Of a stretch of 64,000 nucleotides of DNA, positions 8,183 through 17,653 are shown in pieces. Made by a program: the position numbers and the translations under genes. Every line of letters starts with the position of its first letter. Position 1 is the stretch's first letter. Below the pieces are notes generated by a model, which was not told the origin of the DNA, searched no databases, and was given only the letters and a program-made list of their open reading frames with translations. Origin of the DNA: Hahella ganghwensis DSM 17046 (GTDB lineage: Bacteria; Pseudomonadota; Gammaproteobacteria; Pseudomonadales; Oleiphilaceae); NCBI RefSeq assembly GCF_000376785.1, contig NZ_AQXX01000118.1, positions 16,025-80,024 on the forward strand, read 5' to 3'.

Positions 8183-8239
8183 CTACTCTGTATCGATAAC
8201 AATTTCCTCCCTCCTGGTAACCTGGATATAAAATGACGA

Positions 8240-8692
8240 ATGAGTAACAAGCAGTCAAAAATTGTATTGCTAGCGGTAGGAGCTGCGCTGGCTTCTTTAC
8301 TTTTTCCAATTCTATTTTGTCTTTGGGAATTCTTTAATGAACCTGTATTGAGACCTGATGGAATAATAGATGATAGTGCTGAGAGAGCTGCCGTAATCGT
8401 TCTTACGTCAATGGTTATTCCGCTATTTTTTATCTTGTTTCTATACTATTGGCTCCTTACTTTCTACTCATACAGAAATAAGGGAAGAGAAAGGCACTCA
8501 ATCGTAAAGGTGATTGGTATTACGTGCCTGATATTGTCGTTAATTGTGGGTATAACCACTCACAATTCAGGCATTTTAAAGCAGCTGAGCGCTTTTCTTT
8601 TGACTTTGTTATCTACCAGTGTCATGGCAATTCCGGGCGGATTGGTGTTAATGCTGGGAATAAAAAAGGAGCCAACAAATGACACTACATAA
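8240..8692 (+). CDS. Small inner-membrane protein, unknown
   Basis: 150 aa with four hydrophobic segments (about residues 8-30, 50-75, 90-108 and 112-138) and a charged loop RNKGRERHS between helices 2 and 3. No family recognised, and there is no strong ribosome-binding site. It converges with the large DUF1963 gene, leaving a 24-nt gap. Confidence 0.45.
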   Translation: MSNKQSKIVLLAVGAALASLLFPILFCLWEFFNEPVLRPDGIIDDSAERAAVIVLTSMVIPLFFILFLYYWLLTFYSYRNKGRERHSIVKVIGITCLILSLIVGITTHNSGILKQLSAFLLTLLSTSVMAIPGGLVLMLGIKKEPTNDTT

Positions 8693-8716
8693 ACTGCGGT
8701 TTATGTGGAGGGCGAT

Positions 8717-11047
8717 TTAACCGCCTTCCATGGTGACAGTGACCTTGTCGAAACGTCGGTTTTTCAGGTCATCTTTGCTGATCCAATATTGAACAGCGCC
8801 AACATCAGCAAACATCCAGGACATTGGGCCATCCGTGTACAATTGAAGCAATAACACTTTATCGATGTTTTCTTCTGCCGCATTCTGTACGTTAACGCCA
8901 TAACCAAACATTTGATGCCTGTGGAAAGTGCTGTTAGGCGCCAGTCCTTCGAACCATCTCAGGAAATCATCTTTTTCGGCCGTGTTCAGCAGGGCTCTGT
9001 TAGACTGCTCCAGGTCAAGGCAGCGGGAGGTTGCTTCCAATGCAGAACCTTCTACCTCATACAGCAAGAAGTTCCAGATTTTGTAGGCTACGTCCCGCTC
9101 AGCTTTATCTTTATTATCTTTAGAATGCCAGACTTCTAAACTTTTCAGGAAAATATCAGATGACCATTTTATGATAGACCGACGTTCATTTTCTGTTAAT
9201 GGGGTAAATGGTCCTTTTTGCTTAGCTTTAAGGACCATCTTTTCACAGCCTTCCAGGAACTTTTTCTTTAACGGTACATCTGGAAGTGCGGCAAAATAGC
9301 CCCTTGTAGGGCAAAAATATCTCGCTTTGCTTAACCACAGCCCGACGTGAAGCCAGGATTGCGGCCACCGTTCAAACAAAGGGGAAACTCCCGGTTCGCG
9401 GTCACTGATAATAATATCCTTGGTTATCACGTCAGGATCCATCAGTCTTGCAGACCTGAATTCCATATCTGAAAAGCGTTTTTGAGCGGATTCTTCGCCG
9501 TGTATTTTGCTCAAGGCGTGAAGGAGGTTGCTAGCCTCTTGTTCGCGTACAGATTTATTCAAGTCATCATAATTTTCCCTTCCGATCTCAAACATGTAAT
9601 GACAATAAACACTATATGGGGATCTGATGTCGTTGAAGGGCTCGGTACAGACCTCAAACTTAGGGAATAATCTGGCGGGAAATATGGTATGTGATGAATC
9701 ACCACTGTAAGTATAAGTCTGCTCGCCATAGTACGACTCCCGACCAATGATGGAGGAGGGCTCACCGAGAGGTTCGACCGGTTGCATTTCCTCTAAATGA
9801 TCATTGATATAGAAGACTGACTGAGTCGTGCTGTCATCGCCTTCATAGACGTTTTCATCCAGGAAAAAATACAGGATACCTCCGGTTGGCATGCCCTCAA
9901 AATTCGCTAAATGCGGATCTCTTAAATCAATCTGAGCTAAGAATTGCATGCATTGCTGCTTGCCATAAACATCGCTTTTCGGCCACTTGAAACCTTTGGG
10001 TGCGATAGGTTTGCCACCAAAATAAGTCAGGGAATCTGTTGAGTTATAGGTTTTTGATAGCAGTAAAGCTGGCCGGGAGTGCTTTTCAACGTATTTTTCA
10101 AACCCGAAGTATTCTTCGATTCCAAGTTCTGCTTTGCTGAAATTCAGGTTTACAAGGTTTGGATGCTCTGACTTCTTCCCTGATACCCTAACTAGGTTCA
10201 CGTGCTCCAAACCCAGTGTCTTTAAGCCTGAATCGGCGAAGTATATCCAGGCAACTCTGTCCCCGTAGACCAGTATTTCACCAACTCCCCATATTTTCCT
10301 ATAGGGGTATATGACTCTGTCGCCTTTTTTAAGCTTCTCGGTTGATCTATCAGCAGTATGGTTGTTTATAAGTTTGTTCAGAATACGGTTAGTGACGCTG
10401 TTTGGATAATAGTCGAATAAATGGTCAAACTCCCGTTTTGAGATATTCAAATTAGAGCTTGTGGCGATTTCTCTGAGTCTGCTAAGTGTTAACAGTCGGT
10501 TTGTTGTATCTCTGTTCCTGATATTAAATGCCAGTTTCGAAAAATAATTAGCCGCCTCATGATGACCCTTCCTGATTTGCAGAATATTTCTGATTGCTTC
10601 GTGAGCGAGAGTATTACCACCATATCCTCGGCTATAACTTGGAAACAATAGAGATGGGATTATCGACTGATCAAGATGTCTCGGGTGGTTTCTCTTCAGG
10701 TTTATAAAACGACAAAATCGCAATACAAGAACCGTGAAACTGGCCATCCCCAATATAGTCATGGCGGATAGTTGAATGGTATCTATGGGTTCGTTGGCAG
10801 TGTATTTATTGATGAAATGAAGAATGGTAAATGGAGGTATCCATAGTAGGTATTGTTTGATTCCGTCAACGAATGCCATGAGGATCACAAAGACCGTAAA
10901 AATGATCGAGGCGATCATCACACCGGCAAGGAGGTTTGCTTCAGGCAGTGAAAAGTAAAACGTAATAAGAGAGATAACCAAACCAGTCGTGATCCATAGC
11001 CTGGTTTGGTTTAATTTTGCCTGATTGTCGAGAATTCTTTTGATCAT
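8717..11047 (-). CDS. Large membrane-anchored protein with DUF1963 (YwqG-like) domain
   Basis: 776 aa. The N-terminus has about four transmembrane helices (residues ~17-110). A cytoplasmic helical part follows, then a small DUF3553-like beta domain (about 240-290: KGDRVIYPYRKIWGVGEILVYGDRVAWIYF). Next is a DUF1963/YwqG-type domain (about 320-480) with its signatures YFGGKPIAPKGFKWP, QCMQFLAQIDL and GILYFFLD. The C-terminal ~250 residues repeat DUF1963-like pairing motifs (the WLHVGLW and MFGYGVNVQN regions). DUF1963 proteins are of unknown function, though often found in polymorphic-toxin and immunity contexts. The fusion to a membrane anchor is unusual. The start is uncertain because no clear ribosome-binding site precedes the ATG. 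Confidence 0.65.
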   Translation of the reverse strand: MIKRILDNQAKLNQTRLWITTGLVISLITFYFSLPEANLLAGVMIASIIFTVFVILMAFVDGIKQYLLWIPPFTILHFINKYTANEPIDTIQLSAMTILGMASFTVLVLRFCRFINLKRNHPRHLDQSIIPSLLFPSYSRGYGGNTLAHEAIRNILQIRKGHHEAANYFSKLAFNIRNRDTTNRLLTLSRLREIATSSNLNISKREFDHLFDYYPNSVTNRILNKLINNHTADRSTEKLKKGDRVIYPYRKIWGVGEILVYGDRVAWIYFADSGLKTLGLEHVNLVRVSGKKSEHPNLVNLNFSKAELGIEEYFGFEKYVEKHSRPALLLSKTYNSTDSLTYFGGKPIAPKGFKWPKSDVYGKQQCMQFLAQIDLRDPHLANFEGMPTGGILYFFLDENVYEGDDSTTQSVFYINDHLEEMQPVEPLGEPSSIIGRESYYGEQTYTYSGDSSHTIFPARLFPKFEVCTEPFNDIRSPYSVYCHYMFEIGRENYDDLNKSVREQEASNLLHALSKIHGEESAQKRFSDMEFRSARLMDPDVITKDIIISDREPGVSPLFERWPQSWLHVGLWLSKARYFCPTRGYFAALPDVPLKKKFLEGCEKMVLKAKQKGPFTPLTENERRSIIKWSSDIFLKSLEVWHSKDNKDKAERDVAYKIWNFLLYEVEGSALEATSRCLDLEQSNRALLNTAEKDDFLRWFEGLAPNSTFHRHQMFGYGVNVQNAAEENIDKVLLLQLYTDGPMSWMFADVGAVQYWISKDDLKNRRFDKVTVTMEGG

Positions 11048-11310
11048 TAAATTATCAATTAGCTAAATCTGTGGGGGGGGAAGGGATAGCCTAAGAAACC
11101 AATGGAAAAGGGGAGAATAGGTATATCGACGGTATTTATGTCTTGCTTCCGGCCAACGTTGCCCGGCGTCCCTCAAAACGAAACGCTTTATAACCTTAAC
11201 AGAGCAGGCGATCAACAACCTGGTGCCGGTTTTTTGCGGTGAAAGACGGAATGGGCTGAATCAAAACAGGTTTCTGATCTGATGATTGCTGTTCGAACGA
11301 CAGGGTTCAA

Positions 11311-11580
11311 GTGAATGAAGTTAGGACCTTTGAAAAGCTGGCAAAGAGCTCAGAAGTATTTCGTGCAGGAAAAGGGGCCAAAAAAAATGAGAGTATAGAG
11401 ATGCATATAAACTGCGAGTGTAGTGAGAAAATTTACGATATTTCCGATGGCCACCAGGATAAAGACCGGTGGCTTCCGGACAAGAGATGGGACGACTTTA
11501 TTGGCGCACTGGAAAATCTTTCAAAAATGAAAGACAACACAGATACAGAAAGAGATCGCGCATTGCACGATCATACTTAA
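11311..11580 (+). CDS. Hypothetical small protein (uncertain)
   Basis: An 89-codon frame beginning with GTG; an in-frame ATG at 11401 would give 59 aa. It is soluble and charged, with a possible Cys pair (NCECSEKI). Ribosome-binding sites are weak for both starts and I recognise no homologue. It converges with the Sel1-repeat gene. It may be a real small gene or chance. Confidence 0.3.
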   Translation: MNEVRTFEKLAKSSEVFRAGKGAKKNESIEMHINCECSEKIYDISDGHQDKDRWLPDKRWDDFIGALENLSKMKDNTDTERDRALHDHT

Positions 11581-11673
11581 TGAGTTTCGGTTTCGAGCTA
11601 TGTATCAATACCGAAATTGCGGAACGTTCTACATCGGTAGGCAAGCTGGCCCACACTTAAGGTCGGAGTTTTT

Positions 11674-12891
11674 TCATCCTGTACAATGATCCTGCAGTAC
11701 TTTTCTCGGCTCTGGCCTAGTGCAAAGGCGATCAATGGCAAATCGTCCGGTATCCAGTCCCAAGTCCCACAATCGCAGATACCACTTGTAGGATTCCTCA
11801 AAATTTACGTCGACAACCATTCCCTGTTCATAGGCATGTGCAATCCAGGATATCGCACTTAGATGATCTTGTTGGGCGGCATCCAGCATAATCTGGAAAG
11901 CTTTCATGGGAGCTTTTTCAGTGTAACGCCCGGCGTAGTAATACTTAGCAACTACGTACATTGATTCGAGATGACCCAGGTCTGCCGCTCTTTTGTAATA
12001 TTCGAATGCCTTGAATTTGTCCTGGGTAATTGAACGGCCGATTTCATACAGAAGACCCAGTTCAAATAGTGCTGAGGTATTTTTTGCTGAGGCAGCCTTT
12101 TCCAGCCAATACAGGGATTCTTTTGGACTATCGTCAGCAATCGCCAACCCGTAGGTATATGCTGAATCATTGTGATTCTGGTGAGCGGCTTTTAGTAGAT
12201 AGGTTTTAGCTTTGGTTGAGTCCTCTATGACGATCAGACCCTGATGATAAAGCCTGCCCAGCAGATAGTGACCTATGACCTCATCGTTTTCGACCATTTG
12301 TTGAACTTGTTTGTAAGAGTACGTTTGTCCGTCGTATCTGATAAGCCCAATAGCCGCAAGAGAAGCCTCCTCGAAGTCAGCTAGAACCATATCCCGGTTG
12401 TAACCTTTGATCACGCTGCAATAAGTACCTTCGGAGTAACGAATCCAAATAGTGTCAGAATCCATATCGTCAGCAGGGTGGACGAAGTGCTTGTCCATGG
12501 AACAGGCGCCGGTAAAGCGGAAAGACCGTTCCTTGTTACGTGAGAATTGAAATATTTGTCGGAATTTACGGCCTCCAATTTCAATTGTACCTTCTGAGTG
12601 GTTATCAATATCTGAGCCGACCAGATTTTTCCAATCTACTGAGTTATGACGGACCTTGGCGACAGAGAGAACACGATTTCCGCCAGACTTCGTATTTCCC
12701 AAATAAACATCTGGTAGTGAATGGCCAGGTAATTGTGGAATCTCTTTGAGATTCCAGTCGAGTTGAAATTTAAAATCAGAGCCATCCATATGGTAGTAGT
12801 GACGCTTATCCAGGGACCCGACATTAGTGTTGACTGCCTGGCATCCTGTTATCAACAACACCAGAAAGATGGTTATGGAGAGTTTTATCAT
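11674..12891 (-). CDS. Sel1-repeat lipoprotein
   Basis: 405-aa exported protein. The N-terminus MIKLSITIFLVLLITGCQA is a lipoprotein signal peptide with lipobox L-I-T-G-C17, so it is probably lipidated and anchored. Residues ~20-195 form a unique N-terminal domain. Residues ~205-390 contain four to five Sel1-like TPR repeats (for example YLLGRLYHQGL, ALFELGLLYEIGR, SMYVVAKYYYAGRY, AISWIAHAYEQGM), each with the A/G spacing of the 36-residue Sel1 unit. Such proteins are scaffolds for protein contacts, sometimes with envelope or host-facing roles. The gene is isolated between unrelated genes. Confidence 0.8.
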   Translation of the reverse strand: MIKLSITIFLVLLITGCQAVNTNVGSLDKRHYYHMDGSDFKFQLDWNLKEIPQLPGHSLPDVYLGNTKSGGNRVLSVAKVRHNSVDWKNLVGSDIDNHSEGTIEIGGRKFRQIFQFSRNKERSFRFTGACSMDKHFVHPADDMDSDTIWIRYSEGTYCSVIKGYNRDMVLADFEEASLAAIGLIRYDGQTYSYKQVQQMVENDEVIGHYLLGRLYHQGLIVIEDSTKAKTYLLKAAHQNHNDSAYTYGLAIADDSPKESLYWLEKAASAKNTSALFELGLLYEIGRSITQDKFKAFEYYKRAADLGHLESMYVVAKYYYAGRYTEKAPMKAFQIMLDAAQQDHLSAISWIAHAYEQGMVVDVNFEESYKWYLRLWDLGLDTGRFAIDRLCTRPEPRKVLQDHCTG

Positions 12892-13107
12892 TATTGGCTG
12901 GGCATCGTATTATTAAAAGGAAGGCCACTTGAAATGCTATACATATCCAAAAGCTGTTGAGCTTTTCAAAATAAAATTAAGGACTCAATTTATGCCATCT
13001 ATTTCTTTGGTGCAGCTCAATAGTTGCTAAGAAACAGGTTTGCACTAAGCTGCGTCGTCTATCTTACCGCCAGGGAGGTACGAAATGCATACTAACTTAA
13101 GAGTTCT

Positions 13108-13163
13108 GGCCATAGGAAACTAAGTCAATCATAAATCGACATGAATGGACGTTTCCTACGGCC
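13108..13163. repeat. Inverted repeat with 13-bp arms
   Basis: GGCCATAGGAAAC (13108-13120) and GTTTCCTACGGCC (13151-13163) pair except at one position, around a 30-nt spacer. It lies just beyond the stop of the EamA gene. It may be a long stem-loop transcript end or a small mobile remnant; there is no T-run. Confidence 0.4.
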
Positions 13164-13178
13164 CGAAAAGTCACAATT

Positions 13179-14078
13179 TCAGGCGGGAGCTGACCCCGCA
13201 GGCACTTGCTGCCGACTTGAATACACACTTAATCCCGTCACGGTTATCAGGATCAGCGCCATACCCGCAATCTGTGAGATGACCAGGCTTTGGTTCAATA
13301 CGACAAACCCGAATAGCGAGGCGGTGACAGGCTCAACCATAGCGACAACCGAGGCGATGGCCGGGGCAGTCTTGTTCAGGCCGATGATATAGAGGATGAA
13401 TGAGAATCCTGCCCCTAATACTCCCAGTGCAGCGAACAGAGGCCAGCTTGGTGAGGTCAGGGCGGACACCATCTGATCAGTATCGCTTGGCCAGATGAGG
13501 ACGAATAGAAGAACCGCGAATGCAATTGCCAGAATTGCCTGAGGGCTTCCGTGGGGCGCCGCATATTTAAAACCGAATATAAATACGGCATAAGACACTC
13601 CCGCAAGCAGCCCGGCGACAATGCCAAGCAGAGTGACGCTGCCCGCACTGACATCGTAAATACGTGTGAGTAGAACCACGCCCAAAACCACCATGGCCAT
13701 GGCCATCCACTTTACGAGAGTGGGTTTTTCCAGTTTGAGTATAAAGGAGACGAGATAGACAAATACCGGTGCGCTGTACATCAACGTTGCTGCCACGGCG
13801 ACACTGCCTTCCGAGATGCTGACAAAATAGAATGCGAAGTTTCCTGCCACTCCTAAACTCGCTACAGCAGACCAGAACCATAATGCCCGGCTTCTCAATC
13901 CGCTACCGCTGGAGCGCGCGACTAACCAGATGAGGACAAACACCAGGCCAATGGCTCCCCGGTAAAAAGATACGACATATGGATCCCACCCGTCAGCCAT
14001 CAGAATCCCGCCGATACCGCCTGACAATCCCCAGAAGAGTGCTGCCAGCACCACGAAGGCAATGCTTGTACCTTTCAT
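13179..14078 (-). CDS. EamA/DMT-family transporter
   Basis: 299-aa inner-membrane protein with ten predicted helices arranged as two repeated five-helix EamA units (about residues 5-130 and 145-275). Typical marks are GLSGGIGGILMADGWDPYVVSFYR at the first unit and GLNKTAPAIASVVAMVEPVTASLFG at the second. Family members export metabolites, amino acids or nucleosides; the substrate cannot be read from sequence. The ATG at 14078 is chosen because GGAG precedes it; the longer frame to 14144 has no support. It diverges from the periplasmic binding-protein gene. Confidence 0.85.
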   Translation of the reverse strand: MKGTSIAFVVLAALFWGLSGGIGGILMADGWDPYVVSFYRGAIGLVFVLIWLVARSSGSGLRSRALWFWSAVASLGVAGNFAFYFVSISEGSVAVAATLMYSAPVFVYLVSFILKLEKPTLVKWMAMAMVVLGVVLLTRIYDVSAGSVTLLGIVAGLLAGVSYAVFIFGFKYAAPHGSPQAILAIAFAVLLFVLIWPSDTDQMVSALTSPSWPLFAALGVLGAGFSFILYIIGLNKTAPAIASVVAMVEPVTASLFGFVVLNQSLVISQIAGMALILITVTGLSVYSSRQQVPAGSAPA

Positions 14079-14528
14079 TTCATCTCCTTTCAAGGAAATA
14101 GATGTAACGGTTTGGAGAGCAACTTGAGCTTGGGATACAGGCACGTACTTAAGGCAACATCTGTTTGATCAGAACAATCAGTTGGCGGTAGTTTTTGCTG
14201 CCGAATCTTTCTCATATGACCTCCAAAAGGAAGACCATTAAAGAGCGGGCATTGACGACCCAAATGAGGGATAAGGGGCCAAGCCTGACTACAATGGGCG
14301 GATTATTACTTGGTCATGGGATGGCTGACAATTGACCAGTAATTTTTTGTCGTTTTTTGTACAGAATCAGGCCAAACAGGTCTCACTTGGATAGGTGGAG
14401 GAACTTCCTGGCCAGCAATTTTTCACCGCACACGGGTTCTTAGTTTCAGTTCTGCTCAGGACATTTTTCAAAAAAGTGTCATACTGTTCAGAAGTGAGGA
14501 GGGCTAAGAGCCTTCAGGAGGGCTCAGT
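14079..14528. other. Divergent promoter region
   Basis: A 450-bp spacer between the EamA gene (leftward) and the solute-binding-protein gene (rightward). The motif AGGAGGGCT occurs twice shortly before the second gene, the downstream copy acting as its ribosome-binding site. No other structure was recognised. Confidence 0.4.
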
Positions 14529-15281
14529 ATGCGTGGTTTTGTACTTTGGCTAATGGTTGGGATTCTGACCCTGCATTCTTCGCGATCGTTTTCCGAAACA
14601 GTGGCACTGGCGACCGTGGACTGGGCGCCTTATTATGCGGAAAGCCTGTCAGAGCAAGGGTTTATTACAGCAATCGTCAGAGAGGCGTTTAAGCGGGAAG
14701 ATTATCAGCTTGAAGTGACCTTTCTACCCTGGAAGCGAGCCTTGGAAATGGCCCGTAGCGGCAAATATGACGGTTTATTGGGGGCTTACTACAACGAAGA
14801 TCGGGCCAGATCCTTCTATTACAGTCATCCGATAGGGAAGGCTGAAGAAGTCTTTATCCAGAATGCCGGGCGGAATATCCACTATACCTCCCTTGATGAT
14901 CTTAAGAGCTATATCATCGCTACTTTGCGCGGAGGTGCACAAGCCGGTGACTTAAGAGCTGCGGGCTTTGATGTTGTGGTGAATAATGATGATATCTCCA
15001 GCCTGAAGATGCTTGAAAAGTTTCGGGTGGACCTGGTGGTTATGAGCCGTCAGAAATTTCTGTTTCAAATTCAGAATGAACCGGCCTTGCAAGGCCTCCA
15101 GGGCGCGTTCGAAGTGGTATTGCCTCCTTTCAAAACCTATGAACTTTTCGTCACCATTTCCCATAATAGAGAAAAGGGCTCCGAGCTGATTGAACGCTTT
15201 AACCAGGGGCTTTTGAGCATTCAGTCAGACGGAACCGAAACCGAGATTCTGAAACGGTTCGGGCAATATACCGGGCAATAG
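14529..15281 (+). CDS. Periplasmic solute-binding protein, amino-acid type (SBP_bac_3)
   Basis: 250 aa. A signal peptide (residues 1-23, ending SRSFSE) is followed by the family-3 binding-protein fold: the opening strand VALATVDWAPYYAE, the early helix GFITAIVREAFKRE, then LEVTFLPWKRALEMARSGKYDGLLGAYYNEDR and the hinge region. The length is right for the family. No permease or ATPase gene is adjacent, so it is either an orphan receptor for a transporter encoded elsewhere or a sensory protein. AGGAGG sits 7-8 nt before the ATG. Confidence 0.8.
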   Translation: MRGFVLWLMVGILTLHSSRSFSETVALATVDWAPYYAESLSEQGFITAIVREAFKREDYQLEVTFLPWKRALEMARSGKYDGLLGAYYNEDRARSFYYSHPIGKAEEVFIQNAGRNIHYTSLDDLKSYIIATLRGGAQAGDLRAAGFDVVVNNDDISSLKMLEKFRVDLVVMSRQKFLFQIQNEPALQGLQGAFEVVLPPFKTYELFVTISHNREKGSELIERFNQGLLSIQSDGTETEILKRFGQYTGQ

Positions 15282-15344
15282 GTTATTTACGGCTTGCCCT
15301 TTGATTGAGCCCCTTTTCTGACTTCTGTCAGTTGGATACGGCTT

Positions 15345-16373
15345 TTAACTCTCACCACTTGCCTTAATCTTTTTCCTCCCACTGCTGTCCAGTTCCTGCA
15401 GGTGGGTATAGCTATCCAGAAATCGGCGATATTTGTGTTGTCCGCAGGTATAACGAATGTATTTGGCAGGATTATCCTCAGTGATACAGCATTCCAGAGG
15501 CTCCACGACAGCATCAAAATCCATATCCATGAAAAACGGGAGTGAATATCGTTCTTTTCCGCTTATATTTATCACCCGATGCAGGGTTGAGATATAACGG
15601 TCATTGGTGAAGGTCTGTACGAGATCTCCGATATTCACGATAAAGCTGTCTTTTACCGGTGGCGCACTGACCCATTCGCCGTTGCGATTTTTAACCTGCA
15701 GTCCGCCCACTTCATCCTGCGCCAGAATGGTCAGAAAACCATAGTCGGTATGCTCGCCGATACCTATCTCATTGCGATTGATATCGCCCGATTGAGGCGG
15801 ATAGTGGAGAAGTCGCTGTATTGAGATCGGGTGCCGCTGGCGTTGATAAAAGAAGTCATTCGGCAGACCCAGGCTCAAGGCAATAGCGCCGATCAGATGA
15901 TGGGCCAGCGTCACCATGGCCTGATGATATTGCTCCATCACTTCTTTGAACTCGGGGAGACCCTCCGGCATCAGATTCGGTCCGAAAAACGGGGAAACTT
16001 CGTTTTCATGTGCCGCGTAATCGAAACATTCTTTAAAGTCCCTGGTGTGTTTCGGATCGACATTTTCCCCATACATTGGAATATAACCGCGTAGAGTAGG
16101 ACCGCTGTTGACGATATTCAGCCGTTGCTTCTCTTCCAGGGGCAGGGCAAAAAATTGTTCTGTCAGGTTCCTGACTTTCGCGATCAGATTACCGTCAATG
16201 CCATGGTTGATGATATAGAGGAATCCGATATCCTCGCAGATTTTACCTATCCGTTCTGCGACTCCTTCAGGGTCCGTACCGTCCAACAGTGGACCGATGT
16301 CGATTATGGGGATTTCGTTGAATGAAATTTCTTTCGCATTCAGATAGCCGTGTAGATTTGTTGTTAGACCCAT
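15345..16373 (-). CDS. Isopenicillin-N-synthase-like Fe(II)/2-oxoglutarate oxygenase
   Basis: 342-aa cytoplasmic non-haem iron oxygenase. The DIOX_N region (IPIIDIGPLLDG) starts near residue 21. The double-stranded beta-helix carries the iron triad H208, D210 (in GEHTDYGFLTIL) and H265 (in TLHRVIN), and the RxS pair R275/S277 (RYSLPFF) that normally holds 2-oxoglutarate. The ATG at 16373 has AAGAGG 6 nt upstream; the in-frame TTG at 16391 is less likely. It is the last gene of a co-directional block with GlxA-type regulators and dddP, so it may hydroxylate or desaturate an intermediate there. The substrate is unknown. IPNS-type antibiotic synthesis is unlikely because no peptide synthetase is present. 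Confidence 0.85.
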   Translation of the reverse strand: MGLTTNLHGYLNAKEISFNEIPIIDIGPLLDGTDPEGVAERIGKICEDIGFLYIINHGIDGNLIAKVRNLTEQFFALPLEEKQRLNIVNSGPTLRGYIPMYGENVDPKHTRDFKECFDYAAHENEVSPFFGPNLMPEGLPEFKEVMEQYHQAMVTLAHHLIGAIALSLGLPNDFFYQRQRHPISIQRLLHYPPQSGDINRNEIGIGEHTDYGFLTILAQDEVGGLQVKNRNGEWVSAPPVKDSFIVNIGDLVQTFTNDRYISTLHRVINISGKERYSLPFFMDMDFDAVVEPLECCITEDNPAKYIRYTCGQHKYRRFLDSYTHLQELDSSGRKKIKASGES

Positions 16374-16482
16374 CGACTGCCTCTTGGTCAAGTAGATTAA
16401 GTGGAACGTTTGTTTGTGAGGCTAAGTATCCGGGAGTGGGCCGATCTCCAGATATAACAGAAGCGAAGAGTTTTAGTACTTT

Positions 16483-17484
16483 TCAGACGTTTCTGTCAGA
16501 AACTCTGAAGGATGATGGACTGACATTGAATTGTTGCCTGAAACATCTGGCCAGATAACTTTGCGACGTAAAGCCGGCAGCCTGTGCAACGGCTGCCATG
16601 GACAGAGAGGTTTCTTCAATCAGTTTTCTGGCAAATTCCAGGCGTAGTTTGAGGTAATATTTGTTTGGTGAGGTGTTGAGATGCTTGCGGAAGGCGATTT
16701 CCAGTCGCCGGGTGGTGGAGCCAATCCTGTTGGCGAGCTGTTCGATACTGTAGGGATGCTCAATATTGTTTTCCATGATCTCAATGGCAGCGCCAAGCGT
16801 GGCCGACTTCATGCGAAGCCTGAGATACTTGTGACTGGCCTGGATTTCCTCATGGCTGCGGACCCGGTCCAGCTGAAACCGTTCAGATACCTGGAAGGCA
16901 AAGTCGCGGCCATAGTCTTTACCAATGATGTACAACATCAGATCCAGTGCCGTGGCTCCGCCTCCGCAGGTAAAGATGCGTCCAGAAATGGAATACAGGT
17001 TTTCCTGGAGCGGTATCTGGGGATAGAGTTCCCGAAATACAGAAGCCTGTTCAGCCGTCACAGTACAGCTCAGGCCTGACAGCAGTCCTGCTCTGGCAAG
17101 CAGAAAACTGCCACTGGATAGTGAGATCAGGCGGCTGCCCTGTTTGTAGTGCTTTGTCAGAATTTTGAACAGATGCGGGTCGTTATGGAGAGGCGCATTC
17201 TGGTAGGCGCACAGACAAATGATATCGGCGTTTTCAATTTCCCGGAAATTCCCGGATGTTTTGACCGGTACATTATTGGAGCTGTGCACCTCTCCCTGCG
17301 CCTTAAGGTCTGTTGTGTTGTTGGTCCCCGCATAGATTCGGTAATCATACAACTCCGCATTGCCGAGAAGATTCGCCACACTGAGCGCTTCCACTGCCAG
17401 AGAGAAAGAGGTCAGCGCAAAGCCGGGAATCAGAATAATCGCGACTTTCTGGGGACCAAGGGGCGGATTCTGCGACTCTGTCAT
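16483..17484 (-). CDS. GlxA-family regulator (DJ-1/PfpI + AraC), GbdR/CdhR-like
   Basis: 333-aa transcription factor. Residues ~10-190 form a DJ-1/PfpI-like sensor domain (VAIILIPGFALTSFSLAVEAL, SLSSGSFLLARAGLL). Residues ~225-330 form an AraC-type double helix-turn-helix (IEQLANRIGSTTRRLEIAFRKH and AAVAQAAGFTSQSYLARCFR). This architecture is shared by GbdR, CdhR and DhcR/SouR, which sense glycine betaine, carnitine and their demethylation products in pseudomonads. That fits the betaine/onium genes nearby. The ligand is unproven. It lies between the IPNS-like gene and dddP, all on the minus strand. The ribosome-binding site is weak (AAGAGG too far upstream), so the start is uncertain. Confidence 0.85.
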   Translation of the reverse strand: MTESQNPPLGPQKVAIILIPGFALTSFSLAVEALSVANLLGNAELYDYRIYAGTNNTTDLKAQGEVHSSNNVPVKTSGNFREIENADIICLCAYQNAPLHNDPHLFKILTKHYKQGSRLISLSSGSFLLARAGLLSGLSCTVTAEQASVFRELYPQIPLQENLYSISGRIFTCGGGATALDLMLYIIGKDYGRDFAFQVSERFQLDRVRSHEEIQASHKYLRLRMKSATLGAAIEIMENNIEHPYSIEQLANRIGSTTRRLEIAFRKHLNTSPNKYYLKLRLEFARKLIEETSLSMAAVAQAAGFTSQSYLARCFRQQFNVSPSSFRVSDRNV

Positions 17485-17653
17485 AAGGTGGACCGGGACC
17501 TCTTATCTGCTTCCTCTGCGCATATTCTCTTGTAGCCAGCAGCTGTGTCTGTGACTTTCACAACAGATTCCGTGCAGTCAGGCCTCTTACCACTCGCACT
17601 TGGATGCCTGATCGGGCCATTATCTGGCAAACTGACGGAAAAGATACCTGCAA

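Noticed and set aside
15345..16373. Isopenicillin N synthase with a beta-lactam pathway
   Set aside because: No ACV synthetase, epimerase or transport genes nearby; IPNS-like oxygenases are common in catabolic clusters.
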